Below are positions 39,088 to 48,192 of a stretch of 64,000 nucleotides of DNA, piece after piece. Below the pieces are notes generated by a model. It made no database searches, was not told the origin of the DNA, and saw only the letters and a list, made by a program, of their open reading frames with translations. Source of the stretch: Deltaproteobacteria bacterium (GTDB taxonomy: Bacteria > JAGRBM01 > JAHCIT01); contig JAHCIT010000001.1 in assembly GCA_026129095.1 (NCBI GenBank), positions 434,245 through 498,244 on the forward strand, read 5' to 3'. Both the position numbers and the translations under genes were made by a program. The stretch's first letter is position 1; each line of letters begins with the position of its first letter.

Positions 39088-40092
39088 TTACCCAAGCATC
39101 CACCCCGCCAGATTAAAATAAAACAGAAGTGTAACCATATCGGCGCTAGCCAGCACGATAGGGCCCGAGGCGATCTTTGGATCTCGGTTCAACGCACGAA
39201 CAGCCGTTGGCAGAAGAATACCCAGAAGACATGCCGTTATCATGGATAAGCAAATGCTTACGGCTACCGCCAGCCCCGCCTGCGGTGCGCCCCGCCAGAG
39301 CCAAACGACACCTCCCACGACAGCACCACTTGCTGCACCTAGCAGAAAAGCGGTCTTGAACTCCCGGGAGAGCGAATTCAGGAGTTCACGCCATTTGGGT
39401 GCATGCCCATGAAATCCCTGAATGGTCATGCTCATGGACTGGATGCTTACACTTTCCGCCAAAGCCAGCACGACAGGAATAAAAAGTGCTAATACCACCG
39501 CACTGGCAAGAAGCTGCTCATAAAGCCCCGCAATCAATGCAGCAGCGATCCCGCCGCTGATGTTGCATAGCAGCCAGGGAAAACGGTCGCGAAAACCCGC
39601 CCACGCGTTTGCGCCCTGGACTTTCGACAAATGAACACCAATAAGCTGGAACACATCCCGACTCGCCTGACGCTCCGCAAGCTCAAACATCTCATCAGTA
39701 AAAAGCGTCACATCGACAGATCCGAGCAGCACTCCCTCAGAATCGACAACCGGAAATGCCAGATACCGGTGCAACAGGAACTGCTCACAGGCAACCATTA
39801 CCGTGGCCGTGTCCGGTAGTGTTACAATTTGAGTAACCATGAGGCTGGAAACCGGAGTGTCCGGCTCTGAAACCAGCAGCCGCCGGGTCGGCACAACCCC
39901 CTTCAGCTTCCCATGCTCGTCAACAACATAAAGATATACGACGCCTTCTTCAGGCTTTTGAGACCGAAGCGCAGAAAGAGCCTCGGCGACTGTCTGGCTG
40001 GTAAGCAATGTCACCACACCCCTGCGAACATATTTAACGACCGGGTCGTCGAGATTGTCTTCACCCAATGCCGGTGGCATCAGTTCCTCCAA
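39088..40092 (-). CDS. MgtE-like divalent-cation transporter lacking the N domain
   Basis: Residues about 15-145 are a CBS pair (VSSLMVTQIVTLPDTATVMVACEQFLLHRYLAFPVVDSEGVLLG). The last 160 residues are five membrane helices with the MgtE pore pattern: PWLLCNISGGIAAALIAGLYE, ALFIPVVLALAESVSIQSM, and GILLPTAVRALNRDP...PIVLASADMV. The N-terminal magnesium-sensing superhelical domain of full MgtE is missing. Probably imports Mg2+ or a similar ion, gated by the CBS pair. Ends 4 bases after the convergent TPR gene. Confidence 0.88.
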   Translation of the reverse strand: MEELMPPALGEDNLDDPVVKYVRRGVVTLLTSQTVAEALSALRSQKPEEGVVYLYVVDEHGKLKGVVPTRRLLVSEPDTPVSSLMVTQIVTLPDTATVMVACEQFLLHRYLAFPVVDSEGVLLGSVDVTLFTDEMFELAERQASRDVFQLIGVHLSKVQGANAWAGFRDRFPWLLCNISGGIAAALIAGLYEQLLASAVVLALFIPVVLALAESVSIQSMSMTIQGFHGHAPKWRELLNSLSREFKTAFLLGAASGAVVGGVVWLWRGAPQAGLAVAVSICLSMITACLLGILLPTAVRALNRDPKIASGPIVLASADMVTLLFYFNLAGWMLG

Positions 40093-40307
40093 GGGCTTTA
40101 ATTATTCTGACAGCCTTACCGCTAAAAGACCGCAGCCAGAGCAGTTTGATTTATCCGGTAATCCCGGTTGGCGGCAAATATTCTGCTCACCTTCATACTT
40201 CTTTAACGTTTTTCAGTCATAGTTCCCCGCAGGCATTGCCCTGAATGGGTGGCCGGATAAGCTGTTCCAGCCGCGACAACTGCCTTTCTTGCGGCCCCGG
40301 AGAGACC

Positions 40308-43097
40308 ATGTCGTCCAGATTGATTACCACCTGCCTTGCTGGTGGTTTATTGCTCACAATGACCTTTGCCGCCTGCGGTTCAAAATCCGATTCCGGTGCC
40401 CCGCCAGAAACCGCACCCAAACTATTCCGTCCGATCCGCCCTGTAACAGGAACCGAGAAAACTTTTCCCGACGGTGCAAGAATGTGGGTGCTGCCAAGTG
40501 GCCAGACGCTGATCGTCCGTCCAGTACCAGGAAATTCCAATGTAACAATTAACACTTGGGTCCGGGTGGGTTCAGCCGACGAGACAGAAGCCAATAATGG
40601 CGTTTCACATTTTCTTGAACACCTCCTTTTCAAGGGAACCGATAAATTCGGACCCCGTGACCTAGATGTGGCTTTTGAGGGCGCGGGTGGCGATATTAAC
40701 GCTTCCACTTCCAGCGACTTTACCAACTATTTCGTTACAGCACAGGCGTCCGAATTCGAGCGGATGCTGGAAATCCATGCCGACATGATCCAGCACGCCA
40801 CCATCCCTGCAGATGAACTGGAACAGGAACGCAAGGTGGTGATAGAGGAGATCAATCGGGCCAACGACAGCCCGATGCGCCGTCTGTTCATGAATTTGAA
40901 CAGCCTTGCCTACCGTCAACATCCTTACCGGCTGGATACCCTCGGTCCTGCATCAAACATCGCCTCGATTTCGAGAGAGAGCATTCTCAGCTATTACGAG
41001 CAGCACTATTCCCTGAGTAACCTGATCACGGTTGTCGCCGGAGGAGTAGACCCAGAAACAGTCAAGAATCTGGTCGAAAAGCACTTTCGCACCGGACGTA
41101 CTGGTGGGGCATCTCCAGTGGAAGCACCGCCTGAACCCTGGCCTACGGAAGAACGGCGTGCTGATTCCCGTATGGGCGTGAAGAAGGCCTATGTGGCCGT
41201 TGCCTGGCGGACGGTCCCGGCAGGGATCCTCCAAGAGTCAGTCGCCCTGGATGTGGCGGCTGAGGTGCTGGGACAGGGTGAATCTTCACGTCTTCACCAG
41301 CGACTTGTGCGACGCGAGCAGATCGCCAACAGCGTAAGTGCCTATTCAATGAACAGCCGTGATGGCGGCGTGTTCGCGGTACTGGCAGTATGCGAGCCAG
41401 AAAAGGCCGCCCGCGTCGAAGCCGCTATCCTCGAGGAAATCGAACTGCTCCGGACCGAAGGTCCCCAACCCAACGAGCTTCGTAAGGTAATTGAACAGAC
41501 CCGCCGCCAGTTCATTTATGATACCGAGTCCTCCAAAGGGATCACCTTCTCGCTTGGCTGGTATGCAACTGTCGCCTCCCCAGAACTTTATTATGAATAT
41601 CTGCCCATCCTGGAACATACCGATGCCCGGGCCGTTCAAACAGCTGTGAAGCAATATCTCCGTGCCAAGCGGACACTCGTAAGCCGAGTGTTGCCAGAGG
41701 CATTTGATCTGGCAAAGTTGGAGCCTGCCGTCACGATTACACCGGCCAAACGCGCCCCACTGCCAACGACCAAAGAGGCCGAAACCTCCGTTTCGCAGCC
41801 GTCAACGGATATTCCATCAGCACAGAAACTGGAGACAAAAGAGTACCGGCTCAAACTGGGCGGAACACTGATTGTCCGGGCGAACCCCTCCAATGATGTG
41901 CTTGCCATACGTATACTGTTCAAGGGCGGAAACCGTCTTCAGCCTGTTCCGGGAATGACAGATCTGCTGGCGCGCATGCTGACCAAGGGAGCTGGTTCAC
42001 GAAATGCTGCCGAGTTCGCCGCTTACGCAGAAGAGAATGGCATCGATATCTCGGCCCGGGCCGAAAACGACTATCTGGAAATTACCGCACAGGGTATCCG
42101 CGGCGATCAGGACCGGATGCTGGAGCTGTTGAGTGACGTGATCTACAGGCCGTTGCTGACAGCCGAGGACATGGAAATAGAGCGGTCACTCATATTGAAA
42201 GGCATTGTGAGCAGCCGGGATCGTCCGGAGCGGCTGGCCAATGAAAAACTTTTGCTCAATCTCTATCCGGGTCATGGCTACGGAGATGTTGGTGAACGAA
42301 TCGAGACAGCCCTCCCAAAGCTCACACGCAAGCAACTCATCGATTATTACCAGGCACAGGTAAACCCTGCTACGATGGTGGTAGCCGTTGTCGGAAATGT
42401 TGTACCCGATTCAATCCGGGACCACTTCGATTCCGCCTTTTCAATGGAACGTGAGGGTACTGCCGAGAGCTTTCAGAAACTGCTGAAAAGTGCCCGCAAG
42501 GCGGCGACTGCACCTGCTTCTCCCATAACGGTCAAAACACCCCGCCCCACCGAGCAGACGCATGTATTTCGTTCATATCTGACCGTTCCGGTCATGCACC
42601 CGGACTATCCCGCACTCAAGGTACTTTCGGCACTGCTCGGGCAGGGGCTTTCGTCACGGCTTTTTGTCGAACTGCGCGATAAGCAGGGACTTGCTTACAC
42701 TACTTATGCGAATTTTCCTCACGGTTTCGACCCGACGGGCTTTACGCTCTATATCGCCACCGACCCAAAGAATACGCAGGCGGTTCTTTCCGGATTCGAC
42801 GAACAGGTGCTGCGCCTACGGAAAGAAAAAATCAGTCCGGCGGAAGTCGAATTTGCCCGAAACAAGTTTCTTGGCCGGTTTCACCTGGCGCACGAAAAGA
42901 ATATGGATCAGGCCTTTTATCTCGCTTTCTATGAACTGGCCGGTTTCGGCTGGACCTATGACAGCGAATTTCCCCGGAGGATACAGAGCGTGAAAGCTGG
43001 CGATCTCACCAGAGTAGCAAACCGCTACCTGTCAAAACCCTCCGTTACGAGCATTCTGGGCCCTCCCGCTGCCATTGGAGCCCAGCCAAAGCAGTAA
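40308..43097 (+). CDS. Lipoprotein M16-family zinc peptidase (two fused modules)
   Basis: The signal peptide ends in FAAC (Cys 23), so it is an envelope lipoprotein. The N-terminal module has the inverted zinc motif HFLEH (101-105) and the distal metal Glu in QERKVVIEEINRA (about 180). The C-terminal module (from about 525) is a second M16 fold without the zinc site, as in pitrilysin-type pairs, ending with GLSSRLFVELRDKQGLAY. ATG 40308 behind GGAGAGACC gives the lipoprotein start. Probably degrades peptides in the periplasm or at the surface. Confidence 0.92.
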   Translation: MSSRLITTCLAGGLLLTMTFAACGSKSDSGAPPETAPKLFRPIRPVTGTEKTFPDGARMWVLPSGQTLIVRPVPGNSNVTINTWVRVGSADETEANNGVSHFLEHLLFKGTDKFGPRDLDVAFEGAGGDINASTSSDFTNYFVTAQASEFERMLEIHADMIQHATIPADELEQERKVVIEEINRANDSPMRRLFMNLNSLAYRQHPYRLDTLGPASNIASISRESILSYYEQHYSLSNLITVVAGGVDPETVKNLVEKHFRTGRTGGASPVEAPPEPWPTEERRADSRMGVKKAYVAVAWRTVPAGILQESVALDVAAEVLGQGESSRLHQRLVRREQIANSVSAYSMNSRDGGVFAVLAVCEPEKAARVEAAILEEIELLRTEGPQPNELRKVIEQTRRQFIYDTESSKGITFSLGWYATVASPELYYEYLPILEHTDARAVQTAVKQYLRAKRTLVSRVLPEAFDLAKLEPAVTITPAKRAPLPTTKEAETSVSQPSTDIPSAQKLETKEYRLKLGGTLIVRANPSNDVLAIRILFKGGNRLQPVPGMTDLLARMLTKGAGSRNAAEFAAYAEENGIDISARAENDYLEITAQGIRGDQDRMLELLSDVIYRPLLTAEDMEIERSLILKGIVSSRDRPERLANEKLLLNLYPGHGYGDVGERIETALPKLTRKQLIDYYQAQVNPATMVVAVVGNVVPDSIRDHFDSAFSMEREGTAESFQKLLKSARKAATAPASPITVKTPRPTEQTHVFRSYLTVPVMHPDYPALKVLSALLGQGLSSRLFVELRDKQGLAYTTYANFPHGFDPTGFTLYIATDPKNTQAVLSGFDEQVLRLRKEKISPAEVEFARNKFLGRFHLAHEKNMDQAFYLAFYELAGFGWTYDSEFPRRIQSVKAGDLTRVANRYLSKPSVTSILGPPAAIGAQPKQ

Positions 43098-43102
43098 ACA
43101 GG

Positions 43103-44563
43103 CTATTTCCCCAATCTGAACATCACCTCAAGCCCGCCTTCAGAACGATTCCGGATTTCGAGTATGCCACCTTCGGCATCGGCGACAGCACGGGCAACTG
43201 CGAGTCCCATACCGGTACCGCCCGATTTAGTGGTAAAAAACGGGTCCGTTGCACGGGTAAGCACTTCTCCCGTCATACCGGGACCATCGTCCATGACGGT
43301 TATTTCCGTTTCCCTGCCTTTTGTGGTGACTTCAATTGTCACCGTATGACGGGCGGCTGAGAGCGCGTTGTCAATCACGTTAAAAAGCCCTTGGGAAAAC
43401 TGCTCTGGATCACGGAGAGTGCTGGTGTCTTGGCCGTCTCCGCTGACCTTGAGTTCCAGCCGTATCCCCAATTCAGCTGCCCGTGGAGCCAGCCGCTCAG
43501 TCTCGACAGCGGCCAGTTCCATGACGGTGCGATAAGGCACTGCCCCCGCGCCTCCTTCTGTCATATCGTCATCGGTACGGAGCACGTTCGTCAGCATGCG
43601 GCTGAGCCGTGTTCTCATAACTTCAAGCCGGAATAACTCTTCATGCAGGAGACTGCGCGAGGGTTCGGGAAGTTTTTTGGCATGACGCTCAATCTGATGC
43701 AGACTCATGCCAAACAGACCAAGTTCATGCCGGGACTGATGGGCAATTCGGGCGCTTACTTCACCAACAGCTGCGAGTTTCTGCTTCAGTTCCAGCTCCC
43801 GAACCAGATTTACAATCTGTTCACGTCTCTGTATCAGGATCTGGACGGCAAAACTGAGATAAAATCCCCAGCTCATCCAGAACATTGTCGCGTTGGGGTA
43901 GCGGGGATCATATGCCTTTACCGCCGCGTAATTCAGGGGTGCCACCAGAACAGCAATGGTGATAAAAACGGCGATGTCACTGTACAAAACACCAAGAGGT
44001 GGCACCTGAAGCAGTTCCCGCGGACGTTGCCGGTGCCGGAGCCAGACTCCAAATTCACTCATTACCAGGTAGACATTACAGAGAACCAAAAGAAGAAAGG
44101 CATATTTCAGATCAAGCACCACTTCACCGATAGGCACGGGGTACTGGCCGTCGCCGGTTTTCAGGTGGAACCAGTGTGTGGCCAGCATTGCGGCAATTGC
44201 TGACAACAGTGCCCATCCAACCGAAAAGGGCTGATTTGCGATACGCTGGAACGACCATTCCCGCCAACGGCGTGGCCAAATCGTGTGGTAAATCAGGTTT
44301 CTCACCACCGTCGCCGCAAGCAGCACCCATATGGCCCTTGGTCCCATAATGAAAAATGCAGCTACGCCTGCGACGCCCGTCGAATAATGAATGTAACGCT
44401 TGGGTGGAATATCCAGCGGAAACATTCCGCCTACGACCATGATGATAAACGTGCCGATGATAAAGATCGGGGATTCGGGCCAGTGACGAAGTGGCCAGTT
44501 TTCCAGCCAATCCAGAAGAAACCACTCCTGAAGACGGCGCAGCAGGCCGAACCATTCGTTCAC
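43103..44563 (-). CDS. Membrane sensor histidine kinase
   Basis: Six to seven membrane helices in the first 250 residues with no extracytoplasmic domain of note. Then a coiled linker, a phosphoacceptor segment with IAHQSRHELGLFGMSL, and an HATPase domain with QGLFNVIDNALSAA (N box), MDDGPGMTG (G1), and GGTGMGLAVARAVADAEGG (G2). The N-terminal module may sense lipid or membrane state. It overlaps the response regulator stop by 4 bases, so the pair is one operon with the regulator first. Confidence 0.92.
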   Translation of the reverse strand: MNEWFGLLRRLQEWFLLDWLENWPLRHWPESPIFIIGTFIIMVVGGMFPLDIPPKRYIHYSTGVAGVAAFFIMGPRAIWVLLAATVVRNLIYHTIWPRRWREWSFQRIANQPFSVGWALLSAIAAMLATHWFHLKTGDGQYPVPIGEVVLDLKYAFLLLVLCNVYLVMSEFGVWLRHRQRPRELLQVPPLGVLYSDIAVFITIAVLVAPLNYAAVKAYDPRYPNATMFWMSWGFYLSFAVQILIQRREQIVNLVRELELKQKLAAVGEVSARIAHQSRHELGLFGMSLHQIERHAKKLPEPSRSLLHEELFRLEVMRTRLSRMLTNVLRTDDDMTEGGAGAVPYRTVMELAAVETERLAPRAAELGIRLELKVSGDGQDTSTLRDPEQFSQGLFNVIDNALSAARHTVTIEVTTKGRETEITVMDDGPGMTGEVLTRATDPFFTTKSGGTGMGLAVARAVADAEGGILEIRNRSEGGLEVMFRLGK

Positions 44564-45201
44564 CGGCCAGCTCCATAGCGGGTAACCAATACTGCCAGCC
44601 TGGTACGATCTGGAAGCTGAAGCGCCTGCAGGATGTGGGTAACGTGGTTTTTCACCGTGCCTTCACTGAGAAAGAGCCGTTCGGCAATCTCACGGTTGCT
44701 TTGCCCTTCGCCCACAAGCGCCATGACTTCACGCTGCCGCGGCGTAAACGTACCAACGATACGGCGAAATTCCCGAGAGTCGGGGTCCGAACGCAAGGCA
44801 TCAGCAAGCCGAATTGCAAGATCCGCGCTCATCACGGTTTTCCCAGCTGCGGCATCACGTACGGCCTTCAGCAACTCCCTGGGCGCGGCATCTTTCCGGA
44901 CAAAACCACATGCCCCAGCCTCCACCGCCGCCTTTACACGGCGTGGATCGTCATGAGCCGAAAGCATGAGCACGCGCCGCCCATCCAGAAGCGTTGGGAG
45001 CGCCTCAATTCCGCTTTCACCTGGTAGCTCCACATCAAGTAATAACAAATCCACCGAAGCTGACTGAAGACGTTCCCTCAACTCCGCTACCGTACCCGCT
45101 TCCAGACATACGTCGATATCGGGTTCAGCAGCCAGAACAGCCGCAAGTCCAGAGCGAAAGACCGGGTGATCGTCACAGATGGCGACTCGAATAGGGGTCA
45201 T
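44560..45201 (-). CDS. NarL/LuxR-family response regulator
   Basis: Receiver domain (residues 1-120) with acidic pocket CDDHP, phosphoacceptor Asp 56 in LLLLDVELPG, and the Lys in FVRKDAAP. The C-terminal LuxR-type HTH (FTPRQREVMALVGEGQSNREIAERLFLSEGTVKNHVTHIL) binds DNA. The likely start ATG 45201 has AAGG upstream; the longer frame to 45273 is dismissed. It is cotranscribed with the kinase gene and divergent from the lipase gene, which may be a target. Confidence 0.94.
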   Translation of the reverse strand: MTPIRVAICDDHPVFRSGLAAVLAAEPDIDVCLEAGTVAELRERLQSASVDLLLLDVELPGESGIEALPTLLDGRRVLMLSAHDDPRRVKAAVEAGACGFVRKDAAPRELLKAVRDAAAGKTVMSADLAIRLADALRSDPDSREFRRIVGTFTPRQREVMALVGEGQSNREIAERLFLSEGTVKNHVTHILQALQLPDRTRLAVLVTRYGAGR

Positions 45202-45247
45202 TTCAACCTTTGGACCAAAGATACCGCCCAAAGAATGGGTTCTCCAG

Positions 45248-45287
45248 CGGCAAATTGCCGACGGCAATGCCATGAATTTAATTCATG
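45248..45287. promoter_or_regulatory. Two palindromes in the regulator/lipase intergenic region
   Basis: CGGCAAATTGCCG at 45248-45260 is a perfect palindrome around a central A. CATGAATTTAATTCATG at 45271-45287 is a second perfect palindrome around a central T. Both lie between the divergent response regulator and lipase genes and look like operator sites. The binding protein is unknown. Confidence 0.5.
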
Positions 45288-45446
45288 ACGCGTCGCATCT
45301 AAAAAACGTGACTCCAGTCATGGCTCAACATGACTCCCGCTATCTGATGGGTGCGCAAACAAAACTGTATTCTTGCCCGCATAACAAGACCGCAACCGGC
45401 ACCCACTACATGAAGTCTGCCGGTTTCTACCTGAGGAGAAAGCATC

Positions 45447-46358
45447 ATGCAGTTCTGTAACCGCACCAACCTGTTCATCCTGCTTGCCATCACAATGATG
45501 ACACTACCCACTGCCGCCTACGCTGGCGGAAGTACGCCCCCAAAAGTGGGCACCAAATACCCTATCGTTCTCGCGCACGGTTTCAGTGGCTTCGATTCCC
45601 TTCTTGGCATCGACTACTTCTACCAGATCGCCGGTACGCTCAGGAATGAAGGGCATAAGGTCTATACCACCGAAGTGTCCGCCTTTAATTCAGTCCAGAC
45701 GCGCGGGAACCAGCTCGCCGACCAGATTGAACAGATACTGGCCATCAGCGGCGCGCAGAAAGTAATCATTGTTGGACACTCCATGGGTGGACTCGATGCA
45801 CGCTACGCCACCCGCTACCGGTTGGGATCAAGCAAGGTAGCTGCAGTTGTCACTGTCGCCACTCCGCACAGGGGAGCGGTCATGTCAGATCTTATCTACC
45901 CGCTCGTCAATACCGTGGTGAAGCTGACTGGACCGGTGGGAGACGCCATCGCCGCTTTCGTTTCATCCGTTGGCGGTGCCATCGTAAGCGGGAAACTAAC
46001 GCTTCCACAGGATGTGGTAGCCGGTCTGCGCGATCTCACCAGTGGCTTTACTTCCCAGTGGAACCAAGTGACCACAAATGTCCCCGGCGTCCTCTACTGG
46101 AGCTATGGCGGAACAAGTATCGTTAATATTTCGCTCGACCCCACAGACGCACTGATGTTTCTGACCGGTATCGTTGATCCAGTCCCGAATGACGGTCTTG
46201 TCAACCGGGAGTCGGCCAAATGGGGAACTGTCAAGAACGTCAATCTGAATGCAAATCACCTGGATGAAGTAAACCAGCTACTTGGCTCCACCGGCTGGTT
46301 CGACGCCAAGGGGTTCTTCAAAGGGATGGCCGCGGAGCTGAAGAATCTGGGTTACTAG
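45447..46358 (+). CDS. Secreted triacylglycerol lipase (family I, Pseudomonas type)
   Basis: The signal peptide ends in TAAYA-GG. The mature enzyme follows family-I lipases: YPIVLAHGFSGFDSLLGIDYF (oxyanion region), nucleophile elbow GHSMGG (Ser 112), acid residue in PNDGLVNRESAKWG, and catalytic His in NANHLDEVNQ. It hydrolyses long-chain triacylglycerols outside the cell. The ATG has GAGGAGAAAGC upstream. Family-I.1/I.2 enzymes normally need a steric foldase encoded next door; none is present here. A terminator follows. Confidence 0.95.
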   Translation: MQFCNRTNLFILLAITMMTLPTAAYAGGSTPPKVGTKYPIVLAHGFSGFDSLLGIDYFYQIAGTLRNEGHKVYTTEVSAFNSVQTRGNQLADQIEQILAISGAQKVIIVGHSMGGLDARYATRYRLGSSKVAAVVTVATPHRGAVMSDLIYPLVNTVVKLTGPVGDAIAAFVSSVGGAIVSGKLTLPQDVVAGLRDLTSGFTSQWNQVTTNVPGVLYWSYGGTSIVNISLDPTDALMFLTGIVDPVPNDGLVNRESAKWGTVKNVNLNANHLDEVNQLLGSTGWFDAKGFFKGMAAELKNLGY

Positions 46359-46389
46359 AAAACTTCAGGCGAATCCCGAACCAAGGTAC

Positions 46390-46432
46390 ACAGGACCGGA
46401 TATCGTATGGTATCCGGTCCTGTTATTTTTTC
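46390..46432 (+). terminator. Rho-independent terminator after the lipase gene
   Basis: A 13-bp perfect stem, ACAGGACCGGATA (46390-46402) with TATCCGGTCCTGT (46411-46423), followed by ATTTTTTC. Separates the lipase from the PrpD-family gene. Confidence 0.92.
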
Positions 46433-46509
46433 TGAACTCTCCCCATCTTTATGCTTCCGGCAAAGGGTGCACCCGGCATAAAATCTGGTCCAGCAAGGGA
46501 GAAACCATC

Positions 46510-48120
46510 ATGTCTGAGCCTTACCTTGTCCAAATGGGTCGCTGGGTGGCCGATCTGGACTATGAAAATATTCCACCCGACTCGGTCCGTGCGGCCCGAT
46601 ACCAGGTTCTGAACATGGTAGCTGCACTGCACGGAGCGGCACGATCTCATGAAACTGCCTCCATCGCGGCGGGCATTGGTGGATTTTCATTGGGTCAGGG
46701 ACGTTCAACGGCGCTGGCCACTGGAACCCGCCATGCTCCCCATGAGGCTGTTCTTTCAAATGCCTGTTACTCCATGGCCCAAGACTTCGATGATATCGTC
46801 TGGATGGGGCATACCTGCCATTCCGCCGTATTCGCATCGCTTGCCATAGCAGAGCATGAAGGGACCGATACCCAAACATTCCTGTCAGCCGTCGTCGCTG
46901 CAAATGAAATAGGCGGCCGGCTTGGAGCCTCCAGCATCCTCGGACCACTGAATGGCCAGATGTGGACCTTTATACATCTCATCGGAGCTTCCGCTGCCGC
47001 GGCCCGAATTCTGCGGCTGACAGCAGAGCAGGCGACTCATGCCATGGCGATTGCACTATCACAGCCAAATTTTGCACTACAGCCTGGGTTTATGGTGCCA
47101 ACATCCAAGCTGCTGTCAGCTGCGCTTCCAGCAGCTACGGGAATCCAGGCAGCCTATTTCGCCCGTGCTGGAATGACAGGTGCGCCAGACATTATCGAAG
47201 ACCGCCGGGGGTTCTGGAAGCGTTTCAGCTACGTACCGCTTCCTTCAATGATGGGAGGGCTGGGCGACTTCTGGGTAATGCAGACCCTTGCCGTCAAGAC
47301 CGTCCCCGGCTGCCATTATTTCCAGACAGCCTGTTCAGCCATTGATGAAATCGAGCGGCGCCGGGGCCGTATCGACCCGAAAAGGATACGTCGAGTAAAG
47401 GCCGGAACCACCAAGCTTGGGCTAGAGGCGACGAAGTTCGCTTCCGAGTATTCCAGGTCGACAGGCACGGTCATGCCAGTCAATGTCAACTTCGATCTCG
47501 CTGTTACGATCGCCATCCGGTTATTGGTTGGCAGGCTCACCAGCGAGCAGATGTACCCGGAATGGCTTGCCGAGCGTACATCCGATATTCGCCATCTCGC
47601 TTCCCAGACCATCGTCACTCATGAGCCTGCTCTCACCCTGAAAACCATCGGGAGCCTGCGGGCTGCGGGAGCGGGTCGTGGTGCCCTGTCGGCAATCACG
47701 CCATCCGACATTCCTCGGCTAGTACGGCGCTATTCGGAGGAGTACAGTTCGACGCTCATTACGCCCAGGGAAGCGACAGGATGGATAAAGGCCATTGCCA
47801 GCATGACCCGCCGGCGAAGTACCAGCGCAATACCAAAAAGACCGTCTCGCAGTTCCATTCCGCTCTATTTTCCCAACCGGGTGACGGTAGAGTTTAACGA
47901 TGGGGCAACCGAAACAGCCCAGGTGGATCTGCCAGCTGGCTCATTCTGCTCGCCAGACATGGAAACAGAACTGAAGGAAAAATTCCTGCGCGAGACGGTG
48001 CCGGTACTGGGCCCCCAAAACGCCATAAAAGCCTTTGAAACCGGATTAGAACTGGAATCGGCAAGATTGCCTGATTTCATCAGGCTGGTGTCGAAACAAC
48101 AAAACAGCGCCGTCACATAA
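46510..48120 (+). CDS. MmgE/PrpD-family protein
   Basis: Residues about 1-270 form the helical MmgE/PrpD fold (SNACYSMAQDFDDIVWMGHTCHSAVFASL, the His-containing segment of 2-methylcitrate dehydratases). The rest is the small alpha/beta lid domain with VTVEFNDGATETAQVDLPAGS. At 536 residues it is longer than usual PrpD (about 450-480). It could be a dehydratase for 2-methylcitrate or a related acid; the substrate is not deducible. No prpB/prpC is nearby. GGGAG precedes the ATG. Confidence 0.85.
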   Translation: MSEPYLVQMGRWVADLDYENIPPDSVRAARYQVLNMVAALHGAARSHETASIAAGIGGFSLGQGRSTALATGTRHAPHEAVLSNACYSMAQDFDDIVWMGHTCHSAVFASLAIAEHEGTDTQTFLSAVVAANEIGGRLGASSILGPLNGQMWTFIHLIGASAAAARILRLTAEQATHAMAIALSQPNFALQPGFMVPTSKLLSAALPAATGIQAAYFARAGMTGAPDIIEDRRGFWKRFSYVPLPSMMGGLGDFWVMQTLAVKTVPGCHYFQTACSAIDEIERRRGRIDPKRIRRVKAGTTKLGLEATKFASEYSRSTGTVMPVNVNFDLAVTIAIRLLVGRLTSEQMYPEWLAERTSDIRHLASQTIVTHEPALTLKTIGSLRAAGAGRGALSAITPSDIPRLVRRYSEEYSSTLITPREATGWIKAIASMTRRRSTSAIPKRPSRSSIPLYFPNRVTVEFNDGATETAQVDLPAGSFCSPDMETELKEKFLRETVPVLGPQNAIKAFETGLELESARLPDFIRLVSKQQNSAVT

Positions 48121-48138
48121 TTGTCATAAATCTTCGAT
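48110..48138 (+). promoter_or_regulatory. Pho-box-like site upstream of the pstS-like gene
   Basis: Three 7-base half-sites at 11-base spacing: CCGTCAC, TTGTCAT and CTTCGAT, separated by 4 bases each. This matches the tandem CTGTCAT layout of PhoB boxes for the first two and more weakly for the third. It overlaps the stop of the PrpD gene and lies about 55 bases before the start of the phosphate-binding-protein gene. Confidence 0.5.
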
Positions 48139-48192
48139 AGGGTTCCACGCAGAAGAGGGACGAGCGTCCCCAAGCACAGGAGAACCAGAGCA

